Counted from the first letter of the stretch, positions 29,301 through 37,940 are shown. The stretch: 64,000 nucleotides of DNA from Chloroflexi bacterium 44-23 (GCA_001899005.1 MKUW01000015.1:62001-126000), one strand, 5' to 3'. A program made the numbers and translations. Notes: generated by a model from the letters alone, not told the origin.

Positions 29301-30187
29301 CTTTGAATGTCGAGTACACCAAGAATTTTCTTATCAATTTTGAGAGGGAAGGCTGCTTCACTGATTGTTTTTGGAAGTAAATTTGATTTTTTATATAATC
29401 GCTCCTGGGTGACATCATTGGCGATCAACTCGCGACCGGATTTTGCTACAAAACCAATGATACCTTCACCCATTTGGACGCTAAAATTTTTGTCCAGTTT
29501 GGCTTGATTTTCCAGGCTCGAATCGGCACGCAATTCCAGCGTTCTTTTTTTGCCGTTTACAAGAAAGATGGCCACATAGTAAAAATTGAAAGTTGTTTGG
29601 ATGAGGTGGGTTATGCGTTGGCTTAATTCATCCATATCTAGCACATTGGCAATTTGCTCGGTGACTTTTTGTACTAATGTAATTTGATCCATCCGCCAGT
29701 TCTTAATTGTGACTTGTCGGATAATTTGCATCGCAACAGCAGCGTGACTGGCCAGGCCTTCGAGCACAGTGATTTCATCTTTCTTAAGAGTAGAACCATT
29801 CAGGCGGTCTACACTCAAAATGCCCAGCATATTATCCTGGCTTACAAGCGGTATGGCTACCGATTTGGGTTTATCAGGGTTGTCAAACGTGGTAATGGGA
29901 GAATTGTCGCCGTGTTCGAATTGTTGCAATTGCTTTTCGAATGCTTGTTTGACCAAGATTGGTGCTTCCATGTCAGGAAGCAATGCCGATTCTGACTCAC
30001 CTGGCAAGGGAAAATACGGAGTTGAAAGCCAGATTCTTGCATTTACCTTGAAAAGGTCTTTTAAGATTTGACTAATCAATTCACATTGTTTTTCAATGGA
30101 CGGCTGTTCCAGTAATCTTTCTCCAAAAAGAAGATATTGTTTCCACTCAGGTGTGGTTTGAAGTCCTACTGGTAAACTCACCTTCAA
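26360..30187 (-). CDS. PP2C-type serine phosphatase (RsbU/SpoIIE class) with six GAF-like domains
   Basis: 1275 residues with no signal or membrane helix. Six successive GAF-like domains can be picked out by their recurring ends (GILSVDRLNG, GVLDIQSDQ, GILDFQNEA, GILSLVHHT, GAFLVIHEG, GILLTREDD, each followed by a LxxLAxxxAxAIQ-type helix). They lie at about 20-165, 175-325, 340-490, 500-665, 680-835 and 845-1010. A helical linker with QLARQIQKTFLPDHIPEIKG leads to the SpoIIE/PP2C domain, with metal-site residues in GGDFYDII, VVADVADKG, NAGHNLPL, DILILYTDGLTE and PSDDLTIV. It should dephosphorylate the STAS antagonist. It starts at TTG 30187 overlapping the TGA of the kinase gene. Confidence 0.93.
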   Translation of the reverse strand: MKVSLPVGLQTTPEWKQYLLFGERLLEQPSIEKQCELISQILKDLFKVNARIWLSTPYFPLPGESESALLPDMEAPILVKQAFEKQLQQFEHGDNSPITTFDNPDKPKSVAIPLVSQDNMLGILSVDRLNGSTLKKDEITVLEGLASHAAVAMQIIRQVTIKNWRMDQITLVQKVTEQIANVLDMDELSQRITHLIQTTFNFYYVAIFLVNGKKRTLELRADSSLENQAKLDKNFSVQMGEGIIGFVAKSGRELIANDVTQERLYKKSNLLPKTISEAAFPLKIDKKILGVLDIQSDQARILHEYDISVLRSLANSIAIAVQDASLYSSLRRRADQIEVIFEVSGAINSILDLDELLQKIILTIKKQFEKEDISLYTVHSGRRKIFFQTGVSADNQEILEGEDFNLDNPHGIIPWVARSGISAMINNAADDGRFEESVVGQKLNLSRLVVPLQYANEVLGILDFQNEAADAFDENDLFIVEALASSISTALRNANLFRSEQWRHQVADSFRNVIGMISANTALDTLLENIFTQLKNNLPCDAATIWLVENPNETLKKFRPESLRLAATWNVDKENLLAILRDNPESWKVLETVIRENTPIIRSTNWKPGPIGIALNLPPDYSSISVPLKIGDSIFGILSLVHHTAHRYGPEAKDMAVTFANYAAIAIYNTRLYADSQEQAWISTVLLQVAQTCQASSTPEDLLQSMARLTPLMVGVQKCAFFLWDSFDEIFTFKAQYGFESNFRPQWSKDVPALYQLVETKKPVFVQQPGEELQIHNLEVNPLDNTFVVLPLLVRGEILGAFLVIHEGNSKANSKFSSQTLSILQGISQQTAISLDNMRLLEARQEEAYITAVLLQVAQAVVTQNTIIDTLDTIVNLLPILIGVDLCAIYLPNPEENSFSLAKAYTENSEDFEILQEENDAIKLPILEFVANTNQIAVGYLTEETIFPHTWVNIQPHPLLDRETIAIEKHMLIAFPIMIKNEILGILLTREDDLPSKYFSKRIELLTGVSQEIALAIQNHNLQLENVKREKLEQEIQLARQIQKTFLPDHIPEIKGWDLQTVWETALQVGGDFYDIIPISSSIIALVVADVADKGLAASLYMTVSRTLIRAFSQTMSDPGSVFKSVNNLLNMDAPGGLFVTAILAFLNIETGKIIYANAGHNLPLLYQAKTDDLMTIPRGDMALGVVKDNIYHNQELQMEPEDILILYTDGLTETFSEEGEIFGTDRLRQMVFNCSKDHLSDLMKYFEEQISAFRENGPPSDDLTIVSLKRLKRD

Positions 30188-30594
30188 TTCCCTTTGTACT
30201 TTACCATTGAGAGGATATTTGAATTTTCTGAAAATTGAAAATTAATCTCATCCATCCATTGATGCATCATGTACAGACCAAGCCCATTCGCTTTTCGTTC
30301 AGCAAGTTTTGAACTTAAATTGGGTATTGGAATTGAACTCGGATCGAAGGGATGTCCATGATCTTTGATGATGATGGTGAACTGCTTTGGCTCGTCTGTA
30401 TATCCAATTTCAATATCGCCAATATCTTCGCCCCCATAGGCATGTTCAATAATATTTGAACAGGCTTCATCAACAGCAGTTTCAATAGTGTATATGGTGA
30501 ATTCATCAAAGCCAGCTTCTTTGGCTACGGTCTTAATGTAATTACTGATGAATTTGAGGCTTTTGTAATTACCGGGAAAAACTCGAAAATCCAT
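30184..30594 (-). CDS. Anti-sigma-factor-type serine kinase (RsbW/SpoIIAB-like HATPase)
   Basis: 136 residues, a GHKL ATPase of the RsbW type. The N box is AVDEACSNIIEHAY, the G1 box IIIKDHGHPFDP and the G2 box KANGLGLYMMHQWMDEI. Such kinases phosphorylate a Ser on the STAS antagonist and sequester a target (a sigma factor or another regulator). The gene lies 12 bp after the STAS gene and overlaps the phosphatase by 4 bp, giving the complete partner-switch set in one operon. No sigma factor gene is near, so the target is unknown. Confidence 0.92.
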   Translation of the reverse strand: MDFRVFPGNYKSLKFISNYIKTVAKEAGFDEFTIYTIETAVDEACSNIIEHAYGGEDIGDIEIGYTDEPKQFTIIIKDHGHPFDPSSIPIPNLSSKLAERKANGLGLYMMHQWMDEINFQFSENSNILSMVKYKGN

Positions 30595-30606
30595 TATATT
30601 GCGGGT

Positions 30607-30942
30607 TTAGAAATTCCCTACCGCTTCAATATCAGTTGTATATATCTTGAAGAGCGGGAGAAAACCTGCCAGATCCAGAGCAGCCAAAATATTCTCCGGT
30701 ACAGATGAGAGTACCAATTCACCACGATTGTGGCGTTTACATTTTTTTTGAGTTGTGATCAGGACGCGTAATCCGGCACTGGAAATAAAGGTCACCTCAT
30801 TCATATTAAATACAATTCGGTAAGTTCCATCGTCGATTAATGTATTGAATTTGCGGAGTAATTCCGGCGAAGTGGAGCTATCAATCCGCCCTTTAACATT
30901 TACAATTGAACTGCGCTTGAAATTTACAACTTCAACTTCCAT
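30607..30942 (-). CDS. STAS-domain anti-anti-sigma factor (RsbV/SpoIIAA-like)
   Basis: 111 residues, a single STAS domain: VVNFKRSSIVNVKGRIDSSTSPELL, then FNMNEVTFISSAGLRVLI with the phosphorylatable Ser in the conserved SSAG loop, and LSSVPENILAALDLAGFLPLFKIY. GGAGG lies eight bases before the ATG. It is the first gene of the partner-switch operon. Unphosphorylated protein would bind the kinase and free its target. Confidence 0.94.
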   Translation of the reverse strand: MEVEVVNFKRSSIVNVKGRIDSSTSPELLRKFNTLIDDGTYRIVFNMNEVTFISSAGLRVLITTQKKCKRHNRGELVLSSVPENILAALDLAGFLPLFKIYTTDIEAVGNF

Positions 30943-31097
30943 GTGTTTGCCTCCATGGGATAAATGGATTGAATATTATTTTTTCTCAGTGTGATTATAT
31001 CATGCGCTGATTGCAAAAAAAATGAATTCAGAATACAATGACAAAAATAAAAGCAATTAAAACCCGTGAAATTAAAGGGAAATATACAGGAACTCTC

Positions 31098-31808
31098 ATG
31101 AGTAAAAAAGAAGATCCTCAAAAAATGATCAATTCTTACAAACGAAGGCAGCAAGTATTACCATTCGTGATGTGGGGTGTTGCAGTACTGCTTATCCTGG
31201 TTGGGACAATTATTCTGGTGGTATGGTTGCTAGGTCCTAATAAACCAAATATATCGTTGTTTGCTTCAGCGACACCTACCGCAACAGCAACTAACACTTC
31301 TACTCCAGTAACTCCCACAGCAACTGCGACGATAACTCCAACGGTAACCGAAACCCCAACAGTGACAGTAACACCAACCAGGTCTGGCCCGATAGAGTAC
31401 ACAATACAAGAGGGTGACACCTGTTATGATATCGCTGCGACTTTTGATGTTGATCTGATGGTGCTGCTGGCGATTAACAATTTTGAAGCGGGTGCCTGCC
31501 CAATTAACCCCGGTGATAAAATTATTATTCCGGCACCAGACACAGAATTACCGACTGCCACACCCTGGCCCGAGAATTTACCGAGAGGAACTAAACTTTC
31601 ATATGTGGTTCAATTTGGAGATACTCTCGATACAATTGCAAACAAATTCCTTAGTACGGTTGAGGCAATTATGACCGAAAATAAGTTGGATAATCGCAAT
31701 CAGATCTTTGCGGGTCAAATCCTTAAAATCCCGGTCAATTTGGTGACGCCAACTGCTACGAAAGTGGCTACTGTTACGCCAAACCCGAGTAATTCAGCAA
31801 CCCCATAA
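31098..31808 (+). CDS. Membrane-anchored protein with two LysM domains
   Basis: 236 residues from the ATG at 31098 (AGGA six bases upstream); an ATG at 31038 is in frame but adds only a basic leader. The order is a short cytoplasmic part, one transmembrane helix (VMWGVAVLLILVGTIILVVWLL), a Thr/Pro-rich linker of about 45 residues, then LysM 1 (YTIQEGDTCYDIAATFDVD ... PGDKIIIP) and LysM 2 (YVVQFGDTLDTIANKFLST ... AGQILKIP). A short Thr-rich tail follows. LysM binds N-acetylglucosamine polymers such as peptidoglycan. Probably a cell-wall attachment or structural protein; no catalytic domain is present. Confidence 0.9.
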   Translation: MSKKEDPQKMINSYKRRQQVLPFVMWGVAVLLILVGTIILVVWLLGPNKPNISLFASATPTATATNTSTPVTPTATATITPTVTETPTVTVTPTRSGPIEYTIQEGDTCYDIAATFDVDLMVLLAINNFEAGACPINPGDKIIIPAPDTELPTATPWPENLPRGTKLSYVVQFGDTLDTIANKFLSTVEAIMTENKLDNRNQIFAGQILKIPVNLVTPTATKVATVTPNPSNSATP

Positions 31809-31879
31809 AATGTTATTGGTTTTAATTGGCCTGCTTTCAAATTTATTGAAGGAGGTCGATTAAGACTGTTAAATCCAAG

Positions 31880-32965
31880 ATGAAAAAAGTCATTCTTTTT
31901 ATTATAGGATTAACCTTCCTTGCCAGTTGCCTGTCTCAAGCGCTAACGACCGAAGTACCCGGAATTTTGGATTTAATTAATGACCAGAATTTCGTTTATT
32001 TGCAATCTACGCAAAGGCCGACAGAATTATTCCTATTCTCACAATCCAAGCGCAATTCAACACAATTAACAACATCGGCTGGCAAAATCTTTGACTATGA
32101 TATTTTGCAAGGACGAAAAGGTGTCCTTTATAGTGTCATCAATGATCTTAATGGCGCTGATATTTGGTATTTGGATTTTAAAACTTTAGTAACGAACCTG
32201 CTGGTAGACTGTGGTGTTGATACTTGCTCCAGTCCGCGTTCCTCGCCAACGGGTGAGATTTTTAGCTATTTGCGTGGATCTTTTTCATCTGATCAACCTA
32301 ATTTCGAAAAAAACACTGTGATCAGGTTGTTTAATCTTTCGCAATTAGAAGAAATCTCACTTGAAAAGGCTGTAACCCTTTCCGGCAGCACTGTACTCTG
32401 GTCTCCCGATGGAGACAAATTTGCTTATTATTCCTTTAAACCTGCCGGAATCCGAATTATTGATACGCATGGAAACGAGATGCTCACAATGAGTGGCACT
32501 CCGGTTACCAGCGGCTTTGGTTGGGGCAGAGATTCAGATTATTTTTATTTTTTGATGGACGAAATTAGCGATGATTTGCCGATTACCATTCTCGAGCAAG
32601 TATATATTCCTGAAAAACGATTCCAACGTCTTTCAATCGAATTGGCTGAGGATGAAGTCATCAACGGGCTGAAAGTTTCTGCTCAGAATGGCTTGTTTCT
32701 ATTGAATGTCAGAACTTCATCTGTGTTACCCGGGCAAAAGATGGTTATCTATGATTCGAAAAAGCAAACAATTATTGCCGAAACGGATGATCCCAATGTC
32801 AGTTATGGCAATATCAGCTGGTCTGCAGATGGCCACTCAGTGCTTTTCCAACGCTATGCTTTTAATCAAACTTCAGCAAGACCTGAAGTTGGCATATGGA
32901 ACTACTCCGACAATAAACTGGAAATTTACGCCACGGATGCATTTATGCCGAAATGGCTGTATTAA
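31880..32965 (+). CDS. Lipoprotein with TolB-like beta-propeller repeats
   Basis: 361 residues. A lipoprotein signal (FIIGLTFLASC, lipobox LASC) gives Cys17 as the lipidated residue. The body contains PD40/TolB-type blade motifs such as VLWSPDGDKFAYYSF and ISWSADGHSVLFQRY, and repeats of W/F-aspartate patterns, consistent with a six- or seven-bladed propeller outside the membrane. The start is odd: a perfect AAGGAGG (31849-31855) lies 24 bases before the ATG, and only an ATT codon (31859) is close to it. Function unknown, perhaps a binding scaffold. It follows the LysM gene by 71 bp. Confidence 0.78.
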   Translation: MKKVILFIIGLTFLASCLSQALTTEVPGILDLINDQNFVYLQSTQRPTELFLFSQSKRNSTQLTTSAGKIFDYDILQGRKGVLYSVINDLNGADIWYLDFKTLVTNLLVDCGVDTCSSPRSSPTGEIFSYLRGSFSSDQPNFEKNTVIRLFNLSQLEEISLEKAVTLSGSTVLWSPDGDKFAYYSFKPAGIRIIDTHGNEMLTMSGTPVTSGFGWGRDSDYFYFLMDEISDDLPITILEQVYIPEKRFQRLSIELAEDEVINGLKVSAQNGLFLLNVRTSSVLPGQKMVIYDSKKQTIIAETDDPNVSYGNISWSADGHSVLFQRYAFNQTSARPEVGIWNYSDNKLEIYATDAFMPKWLY

Positions 32966-32990
32966 ATTTCAATGAAAACTTGTGAAGGAT

Positions 32991-34073
32991 TTACGCATTA
33001 ATATCCGGCAAACTTGCTGCTTTTAGCCTGCAGATTGCCCATTCTAACAATTCAATCAGCATCTTATCGGTTTCATTGGTCAGTGTTTCTTCCAGAATCC
33101 TCAAATCTTCAGTTCGTTTTGCATTTCCAAGAGCAACAATCGCATTTCGTTTTAACCCGCGCAGCTTTGCCCGATAAAGTGGATTTTCATGAAAGGTTTT
33201 TTTAAATTGGTCATGCTCCATTCCCAATATCGTACGCGGGTCCAAATTTTCAATTTCAGGAGACAACTTAAAATGAAAATCACTAGAGGTCTCCGCAAAG
33301 CGGATATTCCAGGGGCAAACCTGCTGGCAGATATCACATCCAAATAACCATTCACCAACAGATTCACGCAGCTCAGAGTCAATTCCAGAGCGATTCTCAA
33401 TAGTCAGGTAAGAAATACAACGTGTTGCATCCAGCGTGCGGTTGGGAAGAATGCAGTTAGTTGGGCAACTTTTGATGCAGCGTGTGCAGGTTCCGCACAA
33501 ATCCAGGTTGAAAGGCTTATCCGGTAAAAATTCAATATTGATCAGGATTTCAGCCAGAAAGAAATATGATCCGACATTTGGGATAAGCAAACAGGAATTT
33601 TTGCCTATCCAGCCCAGCCCAGTCTGGTTGGCAATAGATCGTTCCAGAAGAGGGCCGGTATCGGTATAAATTCGATACTCAAGCGGCTTATCAGGTATTA
33701 AATCGTGAATCCTATTTATCAGAATTTCCAATTTTGATGGTATACGCAGATGGTAATCTTTCTCCCAGGCGTAACTGGCGATGGATGAATTGCCGGTTTC
33801 TGAAGTTTTTTTTAGATGTGGGGGATATGGCATTGCTAACGAAATGATTGATTTGGCTGAATCCATTATTAATTTGGGATTATTCCTCTTATGAATTGCA
33901 TCTTCTCTGGTGAGGTAATGTAAATCGCCAGCATATCCATCCTCAATCCACTGCAGGTAAATAGGAAAGTCCTGGATTGGATCAATAGAACAAAATCCGA
34001 TATGGGAAAAACCGAGGCTCTCAGCCTCGGTTTTTATGGTTTGCTTTAAATTATTCGCTGTAACTAGAGACAT
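32991..34073 (-). CDS. queG: Epoxyqueuosine reductase
   Basis: Reduces epoxyqueuosine to queuosine in tRNA, a cobalamin- and Fe-S-dependent last step. 360 residues. The N-terminal B12-binding part has AESLGFSHIGFC and an ISLAMPYP segment, then YTDTGPLLERSIANQTGLGWIGKNSCLL. Two 4Fe-4S motifs are clear: CGTCTRCIKSCPTNCI and CDICQQVCPWN. C-terminal HEAT-like repeats include LRGLKRNAIVALGNAK. It lies 3 bp after the NBR1-Ig gene at the end of the envelope operon, with no functional link to it. Pairs with queA at 8655. Confidence 0.96.
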   Translation of the reverse strand: MSLVTANNLKQTIKTEAESLGFSHIGFCSIDPIQDFPIYLQWIEDGYAGDLHYLTREDAIHKRNNPKLIMDSAKSIISLAMPYPPHLKKTSETGNSSIASYAWEKDYHLRIPSKLEILINRIHDLIPDKPLEYRIYTDTGPLLERSIANQTGLGWIGKNSCLLIPNVGSYFFLAEILINIEFLPDKPFNLDLCGTCTRCIKSCPTNCILPNRTLDATRCISYLTIENRSGIDSELRESVGEWLFGCDICQQVCPWNIRFAETSSDFHFKLSPEIENLDPRTILGMEHDQFKKTFHENPLYRAKLRGLKRNAIVALGNAKRTEDLRILEETLTNETDKMLIELLEWAICRLKAASLPDINA

Positions 34074-34076
34074 CTT

Positions 34077-34790
34077 TCAGGGGGTCGCGCTTGGCGCTTC
34101 CGTTGCAGTTGCGGTCGCTGGCGGTACTTGCGTATTGGTTGGCGATGCGGCAACTCCGACAACAAATTTAACATAAAATGTTTGACCAAAATTGGCTTCA
34201 TCGGCATCAGAGAGAATCCACCATGATGTATACTCACCATTGTTTAAAGGGGCAGTGAATTCAATTGAGATTTCAGTTGTTTCGTTCGGTTTTACCTCTT
34301 TGCCAAGCAAAATGGATGCATCGGCTCCGTAACGGGCACCCGCCCAATTACGTATTTTGTAATTGGCCGCCCAGGTAGTAGTGCCAATATTTTTGATTCT
34401 CCATGTCTTAATGAATTTGGATCCAGCCGGAATCACCTGACCATCCGGAATAGTTACATCACCAACAAATTCCATTTTGTTAGGATTTGGTGCCAAAGTG
34501 GCCGAGCCAGCAACAATTGGGGTTGTATTTGCAGAAGGTGCGGTAGAAGTTGCAGTGGGTGGCATCTGAGTATTTGTTGGCGCCAGAGTGGCTGTCGGGG
34601 TAGCTGTAGGCATACTCAATGCAGTGCTGGTTAATTTTGCCGCAACAGTGATTGCCGCCTGGGTAAAAATCATATTTGCATCCAGTGTGGGTTCGGGTGT
34701 CGCTTTGGGTGAACAGGCGGAAACAAATAGAACTAAGATTAGGGTCACCATCATCATAATGGTGCGGGTTTTCATTTTCATGTGATTCAT
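34077..34790 (-). CDS. Lipoprotein with an NBR1-type Ig-like domain
   Basis: 237 residues from the ATG at 34790, which has GGAGG a few bases upstream; the longer frame to 34907 overlaps the previous gene and is unlikely. Lipobox VSAC gives the lipidated Cys. A Thr/Pro-rich spacer is followed by the domain: VTIPDGQVIPAGSKFIKTWR, IKNIGTTTWAANYKIR, LGKEVKPNETTEISIEFTAP, NGEYTSWWILSDADE and FGQTFYVKFVV. This matches the 'Ig-like domain from next to BRCA1' family, known from eukaryotic autophagy receptors and also common in Chloroflexota surface proteins. A second Thr/Pro tail ends the protein. A role in binding proteins or glycans is inferred only. Confidence 0.88.
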   Translation of the reverse strand: MNHMKMKTRTIMMMVTLILVLFVSACSPKATPEPTLDANMIFTQAAITVAAKLTSTALSMPTATPTATLAPTNTQMPPTATSTAPSANTTPIVAGSATLAPNPNKMEFVGDVTIPDGQVIPAGSKFIKTWRIKNIGTTTWAANYKIRNWAGARYGADASILLGKEVKPNETTEISIEFTAPLNNGEYTSWWILSDADEANFGQTFYVKFVVGVAASPTNTQVPPATATATEAPSATP

Positions 34791-34903
34791 TTTTTTCCTC
34801 CAGTTGTAGAGCCGTTCTTTTTTTTTGTCTTTTTTTCGATCGGATGGTACTGTACCTCGATTCTCAAGCACTTCACCGCTTTCTGTCAAGGCTTGACCGA
34901 CAA

Positions 34904-36025
34904 TCAATTAGAAAAATCATCCGTTAAAATGACATTTTGCATGTTTTGTGGCGTTTTCGGAGCCGGAAGCTTGCTTGAAAAACCAATATTTTCTTGAAAT
35001 TTGAAAAAAGAAATGGCACCAGGAAAAATCGAAAAATTATATTTGTAATCATCACCTTCATAATTAAAATAAAGAATGTACTCTCCTTGTGGAAGGTCAC
35101 TGAGAACAAGGTTCTCCTGGTAGTAATCATCTCTATTTACACTCGATGGTCCGTAAGTTCTTACCATCCAAAGCTGATTAGTTTCGATATTCTTAATAAA
35201 CACATCCTGATACTGAATGTAGGAGTAATCAGATTTTCGCACCTGACCAACTAAAACACCCCAACCTTGGGGAGGAGCCAGCCACAACTCCGGATTGCGA
35301 GTGCGGTAATAGCTATTAAGTGACATGCGAACTTCAAAGTGCAAATGCGGGCCTGTGGTGAAACCAGTAAGACCCACAATGCCCACCTGAGTACCGGTTT
35401 CTACTTTTTGGCCGACCGTTACGGTGACCTCATCCATATGTGCATAGACAGTTAAAAGCCGGTTATCTCCCCATCCAAAGTCATGGCGGATGGAAACAGC
35501 AATTCCGTAAGGATCTTCTTCATTGTACGATCCATAATATAACCCATATCCTGTCCAAACTACAGTACCACTGGCTGCTGCTAAAACAGGTGTCCCTCTA
35601 GGTGCGTCAATATCAATGCCCGTATGGACAATATCCGTGCCAGGGAAAAAATAGCCATAGCGATAATCAGCCAAAGGCCAATTAACCACATCGGCAGCAA
35701 TTGGCCGTGAGAACAGAAAATGGTCATTTGGAGTTAAACCCCATGGCGTTTCGTAAAGTGGCGGGCGCCAAAAAGAAACAGGTGGTGATCCGGGCGTGGG
35801 AAAAACAAATTGGAGCGGTTGCTCTTCCTGAATTAATGGGTTGCCTGTTGAAAGCTTTTTATTATCAATCAAAAATACCTGTGAGACAGCTTCATCAACA
35901 TTGCTATCAGGTTGATCAAATTTTTCTCTAACTATTTCTTGTATACCCTGGTTAAAATTCAAGGTCAACCCGGCCAGGATGACGAGGGTGATTAACCAGA
36001 GAGTAAAAGCATAGCTGTTTTTCAT
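34904..36025 (-). CDS. M23-family metallopeptidase (LytM-like), membrane-anchored
   Basis: 373 residues. An N-terminal anchor (LWLITLVILAGLTLNF) precedes a linker and the M23 domain. The zinc ligands and active-site residues are present: HTGIDIDAPRGTPVLAA (first His and Asp), VYAHMDEV, and GPHLHFEVR (His-x-His). The domain lies at about 120-250; after it an Ig-like or beta-sandwich region follows (VGQVRKSDYSYIQYQDVFI, GEYILYFNYEGDDYKYNF). It probably cleaves peptide cross-links in the cell wall. The ATG at 36025 is one base after the stop of the upstream propeller gene. Confidence 0.9.
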   Translation of the reverse strand: MKNSYAFTLWLITLVILAGLTLNFNQGIQEIVREKFDQPDSNVDEAVSQVFLIDNKKLSTGNPLIQEEQPLQFVFPTPGSPPVSFWRPPLYETPWGLTPNDHFLFSRPIAADVVNWPLADYRYGYFFPGTDIVHTGIDIDAPRGTPVLAAASGTVVWTGYGLYYGSYNEEDPYGIAVSIRHDFGWGDNRLLTVYAHMDEVTVTVGQKVETGTQVGIVGLTGFTTGPHLHFEVRMSLNSYYRTRNPELWLAPPQGWGVLVGQVRKSDYSYIQYQDVFIKNIETNQLWMVRTYGPSSVNRDDYYQENLVLSDLPQGEYILYFNYEGDDYKYNFSIFPGAISFFKFQENIGFSSKLPAPKTPQNMQNVILTDDFSN

Positions 36026-36026
36026 C

Positions 36027-37940
36027 TTATCCTTCTGGTAATGGAGTCCAGGTTGGCCTGCGCGTAGGTATTGGGGTGATGGTTGGAATATTGGTTGCAG
36101 TAGGTGAGCGATAATACCGAATGGTAGGGGTTAAGGATGGCGTGATCGTGATTGATGGAAGTGGTGTGGGAGATCTTAATGCCTCAATAGGATAAATCTG
36201 GTTCATGGCAGCATACCAATCCAAACCGCCAGTAAAAACAAATTGATTAAAACGAGCTGATGAAAAATACGCGCGCCAGTTGGAAATAGCCGCTACTCGA
36301 TCCCAGCCAAAAGACTGAGCCAAGGCAGTAAAATCTACCCAATAGCCGGAGGGGATCTGGGTGCGACTTCCACCACTTTCATAGGTTGCGGCCATTTTAG
36401 AATAACGTGAATCCAACAACCAGGGCATTTGCTGAATTGGGATACCTTGAGAGCCATCCTGGTATCTGGTTTTTAAATATATGCGCCAATACGTTTGCCC
36501 ATCTCTCTCTTCTTTTACCACTTGTGCCAGGTCTGCATAAACAGTTAGAGGGTTGAACTCAAAAGCTCTGCCGGTAAATTTCCAATCATTTTCGTTGCCA
36601 GGATTGCTGGGTTCGGTAATTGGTACAAAAGCTTGATCCAAATTTTGAAGAAAGTCCCATCCGATTAACTCAATCGTTTTCGTCCGTAATTTTGAAAATT
36701 CGTCGGACACATCAACAATAAAGTAGGGATATGGAGCTTCAATACCCTCTATTTTTATGAGATTATGGTCGTGGATTGAACCCGGGTCATTCTGCAAAGC
36801 CTGGAATACTTTAAAGACTTTATTTGATTTTCTTAATTCAGCGATTAATTGTTGGCTAATGGCGTTTGGTTGCATCAAACTAAACCCATTTACGATGGAA
36901 GGAATGAGGGTTGAAGGTAAGTTAATCGCCTCCACTGTTGTTGAGCGCGAAGTCAGGAAATTTTGATTCGCATTTAACTGCAGATAATAAACCTGATCTG
37001 AAACCCAGTAGGGGTAATCTCCTTCGGAAAATGTCTCAATAATCTGGTTGGTATAGGCCCGATTAAATGATTTTAATATCGGATAGCCATTACTGTCTGC
37101 ACTCCAAATGACCGTGTTTCCATCCGGGGACCAGGCCGGGTGGAGATCAGATTTAATTGGATCCAGGCTAATGTTGGTAAAGCGGTTATCTATTGAATCT
37201 AACCTGGCTACCCAGATTTCTTCTTCACCGGTACGTGTAGAGACAAAGGCAATCTCCCTGCCATTTGGAGACCAGGATGGTGAAAAATCAGCCTGATCGC
37301 CTTCAGTTAAACGAATAGGTGGCTGATCGAGGTCATCCAATGGTTGAATCTCAATATCAAAATTGCCGCCATGGTAGATTTCATATGCCAAGAATTGCCC
37401 ATCTGGAGACCAACTGGGATGGCCCTCATATTCGGGAGAATCGGTAACCCTTATTTCCTGGTTGGTGACAAAATCGTATATGTATAGGTCCCAATATCCA
37501 TTCTTGCGGGCACTATAAGCAATTTTTGAATTGTCAGAATTTATAGCAGGGTGGATTTCTTCAAAATCATTGGGGAAGAGTTTTATAAAGGCTAAATTGC
37601 CGGGGCTGAAAGCATAGATCTGATATTTACCATTCGTATTCAAAGAAAGAAAAAATAGATTCTCTTCTTGGTAATCAACCTTTGGATTGGATTTGTTAAT
37701 TGGTTGCAAAGTATCGATGCCAGTACTAGGCGATAAGGTAACAGTTGGGGTAATTGCAGGCATTGCTTTCGTTGCAGTAGGGAAATCACTTGCCTGCAAT
37801 GAGACTGGTCTTTTATTAATAAAACCTTCAGAATTTAAAACAGCGAAAATCAGGCCGATATTTAATACGATTAAAACGACCCAAACTTGATAGGGAACAC
37901 GAGTTGAAAATGGATTCTCTTGTTTCATCGAATGAACCAA
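36027..37940 (-). CDS. Large membrane-anchored protein with TolB-like propeller and C-terminal domain
   Basis: 637 residues. A transmembrane anchor (VWVVLIVLNIGLIFAVLN) lies near residue 20-37, then a short Thr/Pro stretch. Residues about 75-320 form a TolB/PD40-type propeller with at least four clear blades (INSDNSKIAYSARKNGY, PSWSPDGQFLAYEIYHG, PSWSPNGREIAFVSTR, PAWSPDGNTVIWSAD). The following ~250 residues (WDFLQNLDQAFVPI ... TYWRIYLKTRYQDGSQG ... WDRVAAISNWRAYF) do not match a family I recognise. The end is a Thr/Pro-rich tail. Probably a surface scaffold. It is the first gene of a tight group with M23, NBR1-Ig and queG. Confidence 0.8.
   Translation of the reverse strand: MVHSMKQENPFSTRVPYQVWVVLIVLNIGLIFAVLNSEGFINKRPVSLQASDFPTATKAMPAITPTVTLSPSTGIDTLQPINKSNPKVDYQEENLFFLSLNTNGKYQIYAFSPGNLAFIKLFPNDFEEIHPAINSDNSKIAYSARKNGYWDLYIYDFVTNQEIRVTDSPEYEGHPSWSPDGQFLAYEIYHGGNFDIEIQPLDDLDQPPIRLTEGDQADFSPSWSPNGREIAFVSTRTGEEEIWVARLDSIDNRFTNISLDPIKSDLHPAWSPDGNTVIWSADSNGYPILKSFNRAYTNQIIETFSEGDYPYWVSDQVYYLQLNANQNFLTSRSTTVEAINLPSTLIPSIVNGFSLMQPNAISQQLIAELRKSNKVFKVFQALQNDPGSIHDHNLIKIEGIEAPYPYFIVDVSDEFSKLRTKTIELIGWDFLQNLDQAFVPITEPSNPGNENDWKFTGRAFEFNPLTVYADLAQVVKEERDGQTYWRIYLKTRYQDGSQGIPIQQMPWLLDSRYSKMAATYESGGSRTQIPSGYWVDFTALAQSFGWDRVAAISNWRAYFSSARFNQFVFTGGLDWYAAMNQIYPIEALRSPTPLPSITITPSLTPTIRYYRSPTATNIPTITPIPTRRPTWTPLPEG

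Noticed and set aside
31270..31385. Repetitive ACA/CCA-type DNA in the LysM gene (and in other exported genes) as a tandem repeat or CRISPR
   Set aside because: It encodes Thr/Pro linkers and shows no spacer-repeat structure. No CRISPR array is present anywhere in the window.
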